In this document: piece after piece, positions 31,907 through 43,377 of the stretch
Layout of the letters: every line of letters starts with the position of its first letter
Position numbering within the stretch: position 1 is the stretch's first letter
Assembly (NCBI RefSeq): GCF_026262505.1
Contig: NC_067207.1
Location: forward strand, 19,002,082-19,066,081
Length of the DNA: 64,000 nt
Direction of reading: 5' to 3'
Origin: Trichomonas vaginalis G3
Taxonomy: Eukaryota; Parabasalia; Trichomonadida; Trichomonadidae
Position numbers and translations under genes: made by a program
Notes under the pieces: generated by a model
Seen by the model: only the letters and a program-made list of their open reading frames with translations
Databases searched by the model: none
What the model was told of the DNA's origin: nothing

Positions 31907-32122
31907 TTATCTTAGTATTGGTTGTAGTCTTTGATAAACTTTTTCTCCTTTATTTAAAATTTCTCTTATTGGGGCAGCTTTTGGTGTTATTGATTCAGCT
32001 ACGTCACTAATTGCTTCTTTATTCTTAAATATCCAATTTGCTCCCTTCTTCAATGTTTCCCAAACTTTACTCGCTCCTCTTTTTACTTTATCCCACAGTT
32101 TCTTAAATATACCTGCAGCCAT
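31907..32122 (-). CDS. Small amphipathic Polinton protein, second member
   Basis: 71 residues starting MAAGIFKKLWDKVKRGASKV, clearly akin to the start of the protein encoded at 31646-31882, but with a different, polar second half (EAISDVAESITPKAAPIREI). The two genes converge with about 24 bp between them. The pair looks like a duplication or a shared membrane-binding module. Looks whole. Confidence 0.6.
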   Translation of the reverse strand: MAAGIFKKLWDKVKRGASKVWETLKKGANWIFKNKEAISDVAESITPKAAPIREILNKGEKVYQRLQPILR

Positions 32123-32191
32123 AGTTGATTATTTCATTAAAATTAAAAATTCATTTTCATCTTTTAATTTTGATTTTTTATTTATTAATAA

Positions 32192-33823
32192 ATGACGACT
32201 AACTATTTAGTGCCAAACACTAAACCAATTAATGGAAATGTATTTCATTCATTCGAAAAGATAAATGAAATATTCGCAAAGAATGACGGTAGAAGATATT
32301 ATAGAGAACTTGAAAGTTCATGCTATGACTCTGATGCTCCATATTTTGATGATAAACAAACTCATTTAAGAATTACAAACCCAGCTCATGATGTGAACCA
32401 ATTAGGTGACACATATATTAAACGCAAAGTTAAAGTAACTCTAGTTTCAAATAAAGCTTTCACATGTGATGCCGCTTTTAAATGCATGCGTTTATTCGTT
32501 GGTTACAAATCATCAAATCAAAGCTTTAAACAATTAGAAGTAGAAACTGAAAGAGGTGATGCCGGTTATCTTCAAATGGATTGCGCCCGTGAATCTTTCG
32601 CATTTGCAACATATAAACCAAAATCAGAAAGGAAAGTTAAAAAGTTTGTTCATTCGTTATATAATAATGTTCAAAAATATGATAACTCAGTATGTGGTAA
32701 ATATATTGACCCTTCAGAAGTTTTCAAGAACGCAAATAAAGAAGTTGATGTCACTTTTGATATGATTATTCCGGTAAATGATTTGTTAGCATTTCAGGCG
32801 TTCATGATTATCCTAAATCATTTGGTGATATCATTCTTAAATATTATGTTTTCAGGGATACTTTAGTATTTTGTCAGGTTGACCCGTTAAGAGTTGCTGA
32901 TTTACAAAATTACGTTTATGAAAAGATAACTGATGAAAATTATGAAAAGATTATGAATCATGTTTATAAATATGATCGCAAATTCCAACAAATCGACTTC
33001 CTACCTTAATACAAGCTTAGCCGCTACATTGCTGACGCAACTTGATGACGTTATTATTTCATGCACAAAGATGGAGGTTTTAGAGGATAAATGTATTACA
33101 CCAGGATACGGTTTAATTGAAGAATCAGTTAAAGCAATACCACGTTTATTCAGTAAGGAAGATCCATTCATGATTCCAGCTCAACATATTGACGTTCGTT
33201 CACTAAATGGAGGTTGCATCACTCCTGAAGGTATTAGCTCGGATTTCTCATACGCCCTTCATAATGTTACAGATGTTGTGTTAACATTTCCGAAGAATGC
33301 AATGCAAAGAACGGTTTTAGAAAATCCAATGCTTCGAGGTCTTCAGGTCACTATAGATTCCAGAAACTTCCCCGATCAAGCGATGACCATAGTGGGCGAC
33401 ATATTCTTTACACGTATGCTTCACGCTTCTGATTTAGATGGAGTGAATGAATGCACAGAAGAATACGAGGACTCATTAACTAGACCACTGAATGATGATG
33501 ATGGCACGCCATTAGCTAGAACATGGAAAGACCAAACTTCATTCTTATGCACTATTCCAGTTCAACGTGATGGAGCGGGTATATTCTTTGATGGATTAGA
33601 AACTTTCAACTCACAAGTTACAGTACAAGTGAAAGCTTATCCAATCATTCAGGGTGAAAATGACACTTACTGTTCAAAGGTGACAAATCCTCCTCAGGTT
33701 TGGTTTACTAGGACTACATATTGGACATGGACACCGGATGAAGGTTTGAAATATCATCCAACAGGTACACCACCACAGTATAGAAGTTCATATGATGAAA
33801 TATTGATGAATAGAAATGTTTAA
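32192..33823 (+). pseudogene. Polinton capsid-like gene, broken
   Basis: Position and size fit the major capsid gene of Polintons, next to the packaging ATPase. Recognisable stretches are beta-strand rich (for example KVKVTLVSNKAFTCDAAF and DVVLTFPKNAM). The double jelly-roll assignment is by context and length, not a confirmed match. It looks broken, about one break. Confidence 0.5.
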
Positions 33824-33847
33824 AATTATAAATTTATTTTTGATTAA

Positions 33848-34686
33848 ATGGATTTAAATTCATCCACCCCTTATGAAGAATTAGCGGGAGTATATAATAC
33901 ATACGTAGATGATATGATTAATAAAGCATTGAGTGATAATAGAAATGCTCTATCTAAGGAAAAATTAATGAAAATTCCATATTCTGAATGTTACTTAAAT
34001 TCAATCACTGCAGCAATTGGTAAACAAAATAAAGTAAGTAAACATTAACGATATTAAAACAAATTATCATTATTGCTAACACTTCCCCCCATTCACATGT
34101 GTTAATTTATATCAACCGTTCAGGTTCACCTTCAGATGATACATTTGAATCTTTAAAACATTTAATCAAAATTCCAATTATTTATTTATCACAAGAAGAA
34201 GCAGAAGATTATTTAAAAAACTTTTTAATGTATAAAGAATTATATAATACAATCAAGAAGCAAGGATTAGAGGATAAAATTATTGATAAACAACGGGATG
34301 AATTATTTGAAACACTTTCTATTTCAAATTTTGATAAAGAATTTTTGCATTCACTCATTTTTCTAGATGATGCAGTGAAATCAAAACTAATAACAAATGA
34401 GAAATCATATTTTAATCAGTTATTAACTCAATGTCGACACATTCAGTGTTCATTCTTTATGGCTGTTCAATATTTCAAAGCATTAAGCACAAACATTAAA
34501 TCAAATCTATCAACACTTTTCATTTTCAGTGGGTTTAGTCGTCAACAGTTGAACGTTATGCTTTATCAAGTGAATTTACCAATGAGCATTAATGAACTTT
34601 ACACACAATATCAGCAATTAGGTGAACATGGAAAAATAATAGTTGATTTAAATAAAGGAGTGTTAAATTTGATTAACTTTTTATAA
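33848..34686 (+). pseudogene. Polinton packaging ATPase (FtsK/HerA type), broken
   Basis: The visible part has a Walker B-like LHSLIFLDDAV and the following Gln-containing FMAVQYF stretch typical of the A32/FtsK-HerA packaging ATPases that pump DNA into capsids. Order (after the capsid-like gene) agrees with other Polintons. Looks broken, about one break. Confidence 0.6.
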
Positions 34687-34716
34687 TTAATTTTTATTTT
34701 TTATTTATAATTAAAC

Positions 34717-35622
34717 ATGACAGAAATAGCAAATCTTCTACAGGTTCCATTAAAACAAGGGACAAACAAAAGGGGTGCATATAATAGAACTATGAAAGTT
34801 CCTGATGGAATGAAAGAATTAGTTCATATTGTTGCTGGTCTTCAAAAAGATGTTAAACAAATGAGAAATGTTTTAACATTACCAGAAGCTCAAGCATATG
34901 CCAAACGTCATGGTCCAAATTGGGAAGCACACGAAGCAGACATTACGGGTCCAAATGGAAAACCTGATGGTATAAATGAAGTTTTCGTTACTGATGGTCA
35001 AGGTAATATTAAAGTCATAAATGGTTATAAATTAACTATATCTGATTATCCTAAACGTAAAGCATATAATGAACATTATCCTATGCAATTTGATGAAAAT
35101 GGAAAAGCTGTTAAACAATACATTGGAGAAGGTGAAAATGGTCCAATTAATTCATACCGTCATAATCCATATTCTTATTTCAATGAAGAATTAAATGCTA
35201 TTGAAGAGGGACCGGATGGATTACCACGATATTCTAACCAGTTTGATGGTCAATATGCAAACATTAGACCTGAAATTTCAGCTAAGAAATTCTTTAAAGT
35301 TGCTTTATTCGATCCAGTTTTCGCAAATGTTAAAGATGAACTTAAACAGCAATTCCAACCAATTATAGTAGCAAGAATTGCATCAGGTGCTTTATCTCAA
35401 GCATTCAAAGATTTAATTAAGAAACCATTATATCAGCAACGAGGTTTAACTTATGATTTAGTTAAGGAATCAGATAAAAGAAAATTTGAGAAATCAGTTG
35501 ATTATAAGAATGCAATTAATGAATATATTCGGTCTATTAATTTCGATGAAACAGCTAAAAATCAACTTCATGAACAAATACAGGGAATAATAGATTCAAA
35601 AGTTCCAAAAATAAAAGTTTAA
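34717..35622 (+). CDS. Polinton protein of unknown function, 301 aa
   Basis: An intact frame starting [21 protein letters not shown] basic helical start ([19 protein letters not shown]) is followed by a polar middle rich in Gly/Asn ([18 protein letters not shown]) and a helical C-terminal half ([20 protein letters not shown]). Its place in the structural gene block suggests a virion component, but no family is recognised. T-rich leader before the ATG, as in its neighbours. Confidence 0.65.
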   Translation: MTEIANLLQVPLKQGTNKRGAYNRTMKVPDGMKELVHIVAGLQKDVKQMRNVLTLPEAQAYAKRHGPNWEAHEADITGPNGKPDGINEVFVTDGQGNIKVINGYKLTISDYPKRKAYNEHYPMQFDENGKAVKQYIGEGENGPINSYRHNPYSYFNEELNAIEEGPDGLPRYSNQFDGQYANIRPEISAKKFFKVALFDPVFANVKDELKQQFQPIIVARIASGALSQAFKDLIKKPLYQQRGLTYDLVKESDKRKFEKSVDYKNAINEYIRSINFDETAKNQLHEQIQGIIDSKVPKIKV

Positions 35623-35646
35623 ATATATTTTTTTATTCGATTATAA

Positions 35647-36317
35647 ATGAGAAGACGTTTCACTAGTCAAAAGAACACTAACGCAAAAGCAGAGATTACG
35701 GTTGGTTATAACGTAAATGATGATAAATCACGAATTATTCAAAATGTTAAAGTTAATGTTAGCCCTGAATTAACAAGGTCAGCAACTCAACCAAATTTAT
35801 TAACTCGTGACTTACCGAAGAATGAGGAGAATGAAGAAAACCATGAGAATGGAGACCAATCATTTTATCTGAACCTGGTAAAGAACCCGTTGAAATTCCC
35901 ACTTATCCAACATACCCCCCACCTCTTTCATCAAACATCGAGAACCCATATAAAATAGACATTAATTCTGAATTAATGAAAATTTACCGTGATATAATAA
36001 TTAATAATTATGATTCAATAATAAATTTAATTGACCAATCCGGTTTAATTATTTTACCTTATGAATCATTAATTCACATTATCGCCATTCTTTGTGATGT
36101 TCAAGATTCAGACGTTAAGATTCAATTTTTCATAGATGATGAGGTTTCATGCTGCGGAATAGTTGCAAAAATAAATCCTATAAAGGATATTAGCACAATT
36201 AAGATATCAAAGAATGGAACAACAACTGAACTTCATTTAACATATAATGATATTTATAATAAAATAGTTGATGAATATAAAATATCACTTGAAAAATTCT
36301 TTGTTAAGGCTATTTAA
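35647..36317 (+). other. Two short adjacent Polinton frames, unknown
   Basis: A 103-residue frame (35647-35958, polar, MRRRFTSQKNTNAKAEIT start, TAAATG context) and a 113-residue frame (35976-36317, MKIYRDIIINNYDSI, beta-rich). I cannot say what they are. The locus may be broken. Confidence 0.4.
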
Positions 36318-36792
36318 TATTCAAGCATTAACATTATCGAATAATAATCCTTTGAATCATAATCAATAATAATTGACCTTTCACCAGTTTCTATCGTTTG
36401 TTTTATTTCTTTTTGTTTCCCACTATCTGGATCAGTCATTGTAATTGTTTTTGTTATAGTATCAGCTTTATCTTTAACTTCAATCTTTTTTCCATCAGGA
36501 TATTTAAACCAAAATTCCAAAAATTCGATATTGTCAATCTGTTCATATTTTAATCTATCAATTACATTTTTAATACCATCTGAAAATCTTATGAAATGGT
36601 CATTATATGGGTTTGATTGAACTAAATTTGAATGAAGTGAAATATAACCGTTGATGAATATGACATCGACTCATATTTTCTGAAAACACTAAAATTTATA
36701 ACATGAATGAATTTCTTATTCGTTGAATTTATGAATTCTTGAGGTAATCTTATTTTAGTTTTATTTATCACTGGAAAATAACGCTTTACCAT
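36314..36792 (-). pseudogene. Polinton gene of unknown function, broken
   Basis: The visible C-terminal part is beta-rich (IEFLEFWFKYPDGKKIEV, GERSIIIDYDSKDYYSIMLM), possibly a jelly-roll structural protein. It runs against its neighbours and its end overlaps the preceding frame by a few bases. About one break. Confidence 0.45.
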
Positions 36793-36813
36793 ATTTTTTA
36801 ATCGTAATAAAAA

Positions 36814-37524
36814 ATGTCAATTATCAATATTATTTCGAATAATAGTTGTGAATTAAATTTAACAGTTAGTGGAATTTATAATGTTACTCTCGTTTCTGTG
36901 AGTGGTAAATTTAATCCCATTCTTTTAGACCCTTCAGATTATATATCATTTATTAAAGATGACCATGAAAAAACGTATGATATGTATATAAATAACGTGA
37001 TAGCGAAATGGGATATTAACACGATTTTAAGTTATTTAAATGAATCATTTATCGTATGGTATGAAGAAAATTTTAAATCAAAACCTGATAAACTTTTTGA
37101 ACTTGATGAAATAAATAACCTTATTAAATTCCCGCTGAAAATTAAATTTTGTACTCCTCATCTTCGTTCATTGTTGGGGATATTAAATTTTGAAAAAGAT
37201 GTTGGGGATGTTTTGTATTCTGACACTGGTTCCAATTTCATTTTAATCAAATGTGATAAAGTTAATACCCCAATGAGATTTTCACATCAAACATTAGACC
37301 CTAACTCTTACCCATCAATACAAAACATTTTATCCATCAACTTAAACACATTTTCTTTATCATATCCGTTTCAATTATCCGGGAATTCATTTATTCTTCA
37401 TTCAAAAGATTTATCAAATATTAAATTTAGAATAACTGACCTATTTGATTGTGATTTAGAATTTATGAATGAAATATTATGGCAATTTCAAATAGAAAAA
37501 ATAGCTGATGAGATAACGGATTAA
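36814..37524 (+). CDS. Minor-capsid (penton-like) candidate of the Polinton
   Basis: An intact 236-residue frame. The C-terminal motif IKFRITDLFDCDLEFMNEIL followed by WQFQIEKI resembles the closing strands of single jelly-roll penton proteins (a D.G.pl.F.n..W.i.i pattern). Length fits Polinton minor capsid proteins of about 250 residues. This is motif-level inference; a fold prediction would decide. Confidence 0.45.
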   Translation: MSIINIISNNSCELNLTVSGIYNVTLVSVSGKFNPILLDPSDYISFIKDDHEKTYDMYINNVIAKWDINTILSYLNESFIVWYEENFKSKPDKLFELDEINNLIKFPLKIKFCTPHLRSLLGILNFEKDVGDVLYSDTGSNFILIKCDKVNTPMRFSHQTLDPNSYPSIQNILSINLNTFSLSYPFQLSGNSFILHSKDLSNIKFRITDLFDCDLEFMNEILWQFQIEKIADEITD

Positions 37525-37548
37525 ATATTTATTTTTAAATCGTAATAA

Positions 37549-39170
37549 ATGATTAAACAACAGCAACTTAAGGCACAAAGCACCCAGGTCCTTCAAACCA
37601 TTACATACGCCATATATGCATATAATTCAAAGATGGCAGAACAAACACAAAGGTTGAAATATGGAGATTTGGAGATAGTATTGAAAAATGACCATTTCGA
37701 ATTCATTTGCAAAGGTGGTGCAGTGATATCAAATATAAAAGAAATTTTATTTATGAATTCAAAAATTAAAGGAATAACGGATGATATAACATCAATTCCA
37801 CCAGAAGAACAAAGATATTACGCATTAAATGCATTTCCCAAAGTTTTGAAGATTGGAAGATTTAATTTAAATGAGGAATTCATAAAAGGTTTCCTAAACG
37901 ACATAATGAAGAAAGCGGATAAGGAATATGTAGCTAGTGAATTAAATAAGAAGGCAAATTTGGTTTATGTTGATGAAAAAGATAATGAAATTAAAGAAAG
38001 GGTTGAATGGTATCATGAATGGACATCGAAGATTTTTAAAACTAAAGCTGATACAGGATGGGTTTCAGGATGTTTAGACCTTAAAGCAGATAAAACTTAT
38101 GTTAACGATGAGTTAGAGAAGAAAGCGGATAAGGAATATGTTAACGAAATATACCAAAGTTTGATAGGAACAACAAAAAATATTGAAACTATTGTTGGTG
38201 ACTTTTCTGTCAATGAAGAAAATAAATATTTTAGATGGCAGTTTGTACAGTCCTTAAAAAATGGTACACGGTGTAAACTCATTCCGAAAAATAACAATGA
38301 AATGTATGTAAGTTATAAAAAGAATGATGGCACACAAGTTAAAGTTCCATTAGACAACAACTGTTACTTAAACTTATATGGAGACGAACAAAAGAAATAT
38401 TTAAGAGTTTATGAAATGGTGGATATGACATTGCCTGACCCAGCTCCAGCACCATATTATTATGACTATGGAGATGATGTCAGAACACCACATGTAGATG
38501 AACAAAAGTTAACATTATATTTAGATTATTATAGATATAAAAGATATAATGCAATAGAAAAAACGAGAATAGTATATTATTATACAGATGACAGAAATAA
38601 ATATTATAGTCAAGATTTTACCCACCCTGAAAACATAAGATTATATTATAAAAAATATTCTGACACAAACCAGAAGAAACCTGAAATAGTTGCACTATAT
38701 TTTAAGTTCAAAAGAGGCAATCCTATAATATCTCATATGTTTGATTTAATGAACCCAGTAGGTTCTATTTATACATCTATGGATGCAAGAGGTCCTCAAG
38801 TAATGTTTGGTGTTGGTGCATGGGAACAAATAGTCGACAGGTTTTTGTATTGTGCAAACTCTTCAAAGGAAACAGGGGGAAGTAAAACGATTACAGGTGA
38901 AAATTTACCTGCACACAGTCACTACATAGATTTAAGTACATCTCAAGCGGGTTGGCATAAGCATAGATATTGGGATTGGTCAGGAATGACAAAAGTAAAG
39001 GATATGATGTTAAAGATGATGTTAAGTTTGCTATAAATTGTTACTGAAGTGACACTCAGGGAGAGGGAAACCATACACATTTCGTTTCAGGATATACACA
39101 AACAACGGGACAAAGTAAAGAATACATGCCACCTTACATGACAGTTTACGCATGGTATAGAGTTCAATGA
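37549..39170 (+). pseudogene. Phage-like tail-fibre/collar protein of the Polinton, broken
   Basis: The N-terminal half has repeated coiled units (KKADKEYVASELNKKA, LKADKTYVNDELEKKADKEY) like trimeric phage tail fibres. The C-terminal part carries the collar/Gp10-type signature NPVGSIYTSMDARGP...FGVGAWEQI.DRFLYCA and LPAHSHYIDL. It is the likely host-attachment spike of the ancestral virus-like form. Similar genes are known from trichomonad Polintons as far as I recall. Looks broken, about one break. Confidence 0.75.
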
Positions 39171-39179
39171 ACGCTCAAT

Positions 39180-39231
39180 GTTTGTGAAACAAACTTTAGA
39201 ACGGACTGAAAGTCCTGAGCTCCAAAAGAGC
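39180..39231 (+). other. Three consecutive short hairpins after the tail-fibre gene
   Basis: GTTTGT-GAA-ACAAAC (39180-39194), GGACT-GAA-AGTCC (39203-39215) and GCTC-CAAAA-GAGC (39219-39231). The first two share the same GAA loop. They follow the gene end directly, so an RNA 3'-end structure is one option. Confidence 0.7.
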
Positions 39232-39265
39232 AAACGGTATAATTTAAATTTTTATTTTAGTATAA

Positions 39266-39418
39266 ATGAAGATTCTACCATATGGTGTTATTGGAAGAGA
39301 TAAAGATGGAAACCCAATATTTGATCCAAAGTTAAAATTCAAGTTACTGACAAGACAACAACTTGAAAAGTTGCTGAAACCAAAACAGGATGAGAAAATG
39401 AGAAAGAAAAAAATTTAA
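39266..39418 (+). CDS. Polinton micro-gene, 50 aa
   Basis: MKILPYGVIGRDKDGNPIFD start, then FKLLTRQQLEKLLK and a basic end. The T-rich...TATAAATG leader matches the other element genes, which supports real expression. The LLT-R/K helix recurs in the micro-genes at 39445 and 44297. Function unknown. Confidence 0.55.
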   Translation: MKILPYGVIGRDKDGNPIFDPKLKFKLLTRQQLEKLLKPKQDEKMRKKKI

Positions 39419-39444
39419 ATTATGTAATTTTATTTTTATCATAA

Positions 39445-39627
39445 ATGACAAAATTAATTAAGCCAACTATTTCTAAATTAATGTTACCAATGAAATCATT
39501 TCATGGAGTACTTATCCCAGGTTCTTCACAATTAGCCGGGGCAAGTGTTGTGACTCAAGGTGGAACATTAGCGAATCCATTCAAATTATTAACTAAAGAC
39601 GAAGTTAATAAAATGATGATAAAATAA
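39445..39627 (+). CDS. Polinton micro-gene, 60 aa
   Basis: MTKLIKPTISKLMLPMKSFH start, a small hydrophobic middle (GVLIPGSSQLAGASVV) and FKLLTKDEVNKMMIK at the end, matching the helix of the 39266 micro-gene. T-rich...CATAAATG leader. Unknown function. Confidence 0.55.
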   Translation: MTKLIKPTISKLMLPMKSFHGVLIPGSSQLAGASVVTQGGTLANPFKLLTKDEVNKMMIK

Positions 39628-39812
39628 CTGATAACAAAATTTGATTTCAGTGCTACCATGTTACCATGTGCTACCATGACAATTAACTTCTTTTAAAAAT
39701 GATGACAACATGACATTTTGACAACATCACTGGAAATATGATGCAGTCCAAAAATAAAGTTAGTTTTAAAATTATTTTTATTTATTTTTTTATTTTGTAT
39801 GTAAGAACAGAA

Positions 39813-40475
39813 ATGTCAGTCGAAGCAAAAACATTCACGAACAAATCAAATGGCGAAACATTCACAAAAGGCACTTATAATGGTATTGAAGTCTTACGTA
39901 GAGACAAGGATGGTTACATTAATGCAACAAAGATGTGTCAGCAGTTTAGGAAAGACTTTAGAAAGTTGTTGGAAAATAAGTCCTGGGAAGAGTATTATAA
40001 GGCATTTTGTGAAGAATATAGCAACAGTCGGAATTCCGGCGGTTGCTTTTTATACAAAATTCATGCAGGAATTCCTGATGAAATCAAACAGGTTAGAGGA
40101 ACGTATGTAGACCCAAGACTTATAAACTATATAGCAATGTGGGCTTCTCCAAAATATTGCATAGCAGTTGGAAAAATTATGGACTCCATAGACAAGAAAG
40201 TTCATGAGAAATTAGATGAAGAAGAACTCGAAGATACAGTAGAGAATGCTAAACATTTGTTTGAAGAAGAAGTTGGAAAAATGCGCGAAAAACAATTAGA
40301 ACATGAACGTGAGATATGTTATGGTTATAGAGATTCCCCATACGAACTAGACCAATGGGAACAAGAAGATTTAAAGAGAGAATTTAGAGAATATGAACTC
40401 GCTAAGATAGCATTTGAAGCTGCAGAAAAGAAGTTAAAAGTTTGGGGTCATTCTGTACAAAAATATTGTGAGTAA
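39813..40475 (+). CDS. KilA-N domain protein of the Polinton
   Basis: 220 residues from MSVEAKTFTNKSNGETF. An upstream in-frame ATG at 39738 would add a hydrophobic, AT-driven stretch and seems less likely. The KilA-N core is visible as KDGYINATKMCQQF and YVDPRLINYIAMWASPKYCI. Residues about 135-200 form a charged helix (EEELEDTVENAKHLFEEEVG). KilA-N/APSES-like domains bind DNA and are common in large DNA viruses and Polintons, often as regulators. It sits just before the GGTCACC repeat array. Looks whole. Confidence 0.85.
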   Translation: MSVEAKTFTNKSNGETFTKGTYNGIEVLRRDKDGYINATKMCQQFRKDFRKLLENKSWEEYYKAFCEEYSNSRNSGGCFLYKIHAGIPDEIKQVRGTYVDPRLINYIAMWASPKYCIAVGKIMDSIDKKVHEKLDEEELEDTVENAKHLFEEEVGKMREKQLEHEREICYGYRDSPYELDQWEQEDLKREFREYELAKIAFEAAEKKLKVWGHSVQKYCE

Positions 40476-40530
40476 ATGAACCATTTATTTTTATCATAAA
40501 CGACCAAAAATATATGTTATCATTAATGAT

Positions 40531-40990
40531 TTCAGGTTATTCAATAATTATTTATTTTTGAATAACTGATGAGGTCACCGGGTCACCAGGTCACCAGGTA
40601 ATTTAACTTCTCTGAAAAAATGAGACAACATGACATTTTGACAACAGTGCTGGAAATAAATTTTTATCGTTAATGTTTACGTTAATGGTTTCAGGTTATT
40701 CAATAATTATTTATTTTTGAATAACTGATGAGGTCACCGGGTCACCGGGTCACCAGGTCACCAGGTAATTTAACTTCTCTGAAAAAATGAGACAACATGA
40801 CATTTTGACAACAGTGCTGGAAATAAATTTTTATCGTTAATGTTTACGTTAATGGTTTCAGGTTATTCAATAATTATTTATTTTTGAATAACTGATGAGG
40901 TCACCGGGTCACCAGGTCACCAGGTAATTTAACTTCTCTGAAAAAATGAGACAACATGACATTTTGACAACAGTGCTGGAAATTTGATGC
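40531..40990 (+). repeat. Left iteron-type array, three units of 160-167 bp
   Basis: Units start TTCAGGTTATTCAATAATTA at 40531, 40690 and 40857. Each contains GATGA followed by three or four 8-bp iterons GGTCACC(G/A), then a shared block (CTCTGAAAAAATGAGACAAC, ACATTTTGACAAC). A degenerate relative without the iteron lies at about 39650-39755. The array precedes the PrimPol-helicase gene. Confidence 0.92.
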
Positions 40991-41045
40991 AGTCAAAAAA
41001 TAAAGTTAGTTTTAAAATTATTATTTATTTTTTATTCCTATATAA

Positions 41046-43355
41046 ATGACGGCAACAAACAACAACAGCAACTATATCGTTTCTGATGAAAAAGTTATTG
41101 ATTCATTAGTTGAGGAATTAGTTGTGGCAGAAACTAAAACCCTCAACGAAAGAATTGGTGAAAACATGATTGATTTACATAACTACCTCAAACATGATGG
41201 AGGAAGAGGAAGGAAAACCGGTATGGCTTTATTAGTAAATAAAATATCAAATTTAACGATTATAGATGTTGATATTAATAAATCATACAATGATGAACTT
41301 AAAGAAACAGTTAGAAAAGACATTTTATCAAAACTTTCGGATAAAGATGTTATCGTTAAAACCGCTTCGGGAGGTCTTCACATTTATTGCAACACTAATT
41401 TCTTCTATGCAGTTTCGAACAGAATGATTAAATGTTATTCCTGCAATGATTATGATATTGATAATGACTTCTATTGATTCAAAGCGTTCATTAGTGTTAT
41501 GGCTGATTCAAGAGTTCGCAAGAATGCAACAGAACCAATCAATACATACTCATTCATTCGTGGAAGTTATGATTCAACATTAACTAGAACAGTGAATGAT
41601 ATATTAAATGATTTGAATATTAAGGTAAGAGTTGAACAGAAGAATGAAGAAATAAAGACTATCATGAATGAGAACAAAGATATAAACATTGACGATAAAC
41701 TAGCTCAAAGCATAGTTGATGGCATCTGTGATTTTGAAGTACATAATGACGGTGGAAACAAGAATTTAGAAAAAGAAGTTACATTATTCACACTGTTTCA
41801 AGCTATTAATTCATTACCCAATCATTTAATTAATGAAGCATACGACAACGTTTATAACTTCTGTAGTTTAACAGAAAATGCAAAAAGTAATTTTGAAAAA
41901 GCACGTAATAGATATGCACATTTAATGACTTCTCCATTTGTTTTGGTGAAGATTCTAAAACTATATCAAAAGGAATATTATGATGAATATGTTTTGCCTT
42001 TATTACGTAAGCCAAAAATAACATTTGATATAAAACTTGATGACTCGTTTTTGATAACAGATATTAGACGCAAGGCTGAAAATCATCAGTATAAAAACAG
42101 TTCTGAAGTAATTGAGGATTTATCACGTGTAATCCGTTTTGTAGATTGTGGAAATAAATATTTCATTCAAAAAGATTACAACATACACGACAAAATGAAT
42201 CAAATATCATTCGTTCTTCAATCAAACATGAAAGAGTCACTCAAAATGATTAATATATTTAATGAAGAAGGTAAAACCATAACAGCATGGGATGTACTAC
42301 TAAATCAATTGTCTTCATTAACCGTTAAGGGTGTTTGCTTTAAATCTGATTCCCCAGATGTTTTCTCAACGTTTCAAGGTTATAAATACAACATTCTCGA
42401 AAAACCAGATTACTCAAAAATTGAGATGTTTATGAATTTCATTAAAGAAACCATTTGTGATAATAACGATGAAGTGTATAAATACCTTCTCGGCTGGATT
42501 GCATCAATGATTCAACATCCTGGAATCAAGAATGAAACAGCAATTATTTTGAAAGGACTTCAGGGAACAGGTAAAAACAGATTCACAGACATTATTTCTG
42601 AACTTCTCGCTGGTTATTCATGTAAAAACATTACTGAAATAGGTGAGCTAACGGGTAATTTCAACTCAGTAGTTGAGAATAAAATGTTTCTTGTACTTAA
42701 TGAACTCAAGAATGTAGGTGAAGACAGACTCGCAAACTTCAACGCTTTGAAATCAATTATTACGGATAATGAGATTAGAATTAATGAAAAGAATCAACCC
42801 AGAAGAACAGCTCAGAATGTTGCAAACTTCATTTTCGTAACTAACAACGTTTACCCCGTCAAAATTGAAGTTGGAGACAGAAGATATGTAGTTTTAAGAG
42901 TTAATGGTAAATTTAAGGGTCAATTTGATTACTTCAAGAATTTAATGGATTCATGCACTAAGGAATTTTATGATAATTTACTGACGTATTTTATGCAATA
43001 TGACCTTTCATCATTTAATGTACGAATCATTCCGATGACTGAAGCCAAACAAGATTTAATTGAATTATCAACAAATCCTTTAGATGTATGGATAAATACA
43101 CATTATGATGAATTGTGTGCAGGTATGACATGTAAAAATGCTCTATTCTGCAAACCATCAGACATGAAAGACAAGAATTTCCAAATGAGTATTAAGGATA
43201 AATGTGATAGGAAACAAAGAAAAATAGATGGTAAACAGACATGGTATTATGTTTTGAAAGAAGAAATGAAAGGATATATATATAAACAGGTTGAACCAAA
43301 CGATAATGAGGATTCATTTACTGACGATGAAATACCTGTAAATGAAGCTTTATAA
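41046..43355 (+). pseudogene. PrimPol-SF3 helicase replication gene of the Polinton, broken
   Basis: The first part (41046-41477) shows archaeo-eukaryotic primase-polymerase motifs: an acidic pair in IIDVDINKSY and SGGLHIYC. The second part carries a superfamily 3 helicase: Walker A GLQGTGKNRF near 42558, Walker B FLVLNEL, motif C FIFVTNN near 42830 and the Arg region EVGDRRYVVL. This primase-helicase pairing replicates many virophages and plasmids. It stands here where a protein-primed polymerase B is usual. About one break. Confidence 0.85.
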
Positions 43356-43377
43356 AGTATGATTTGAATTTATTTTT

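Noticed and set aside
39195-39240. Hammerhead-type ribozyme in the triple-hairpin region
   Set aside because: CTGA and AAAC strings occur near stems, but the invariant CUGANGA core is not present.
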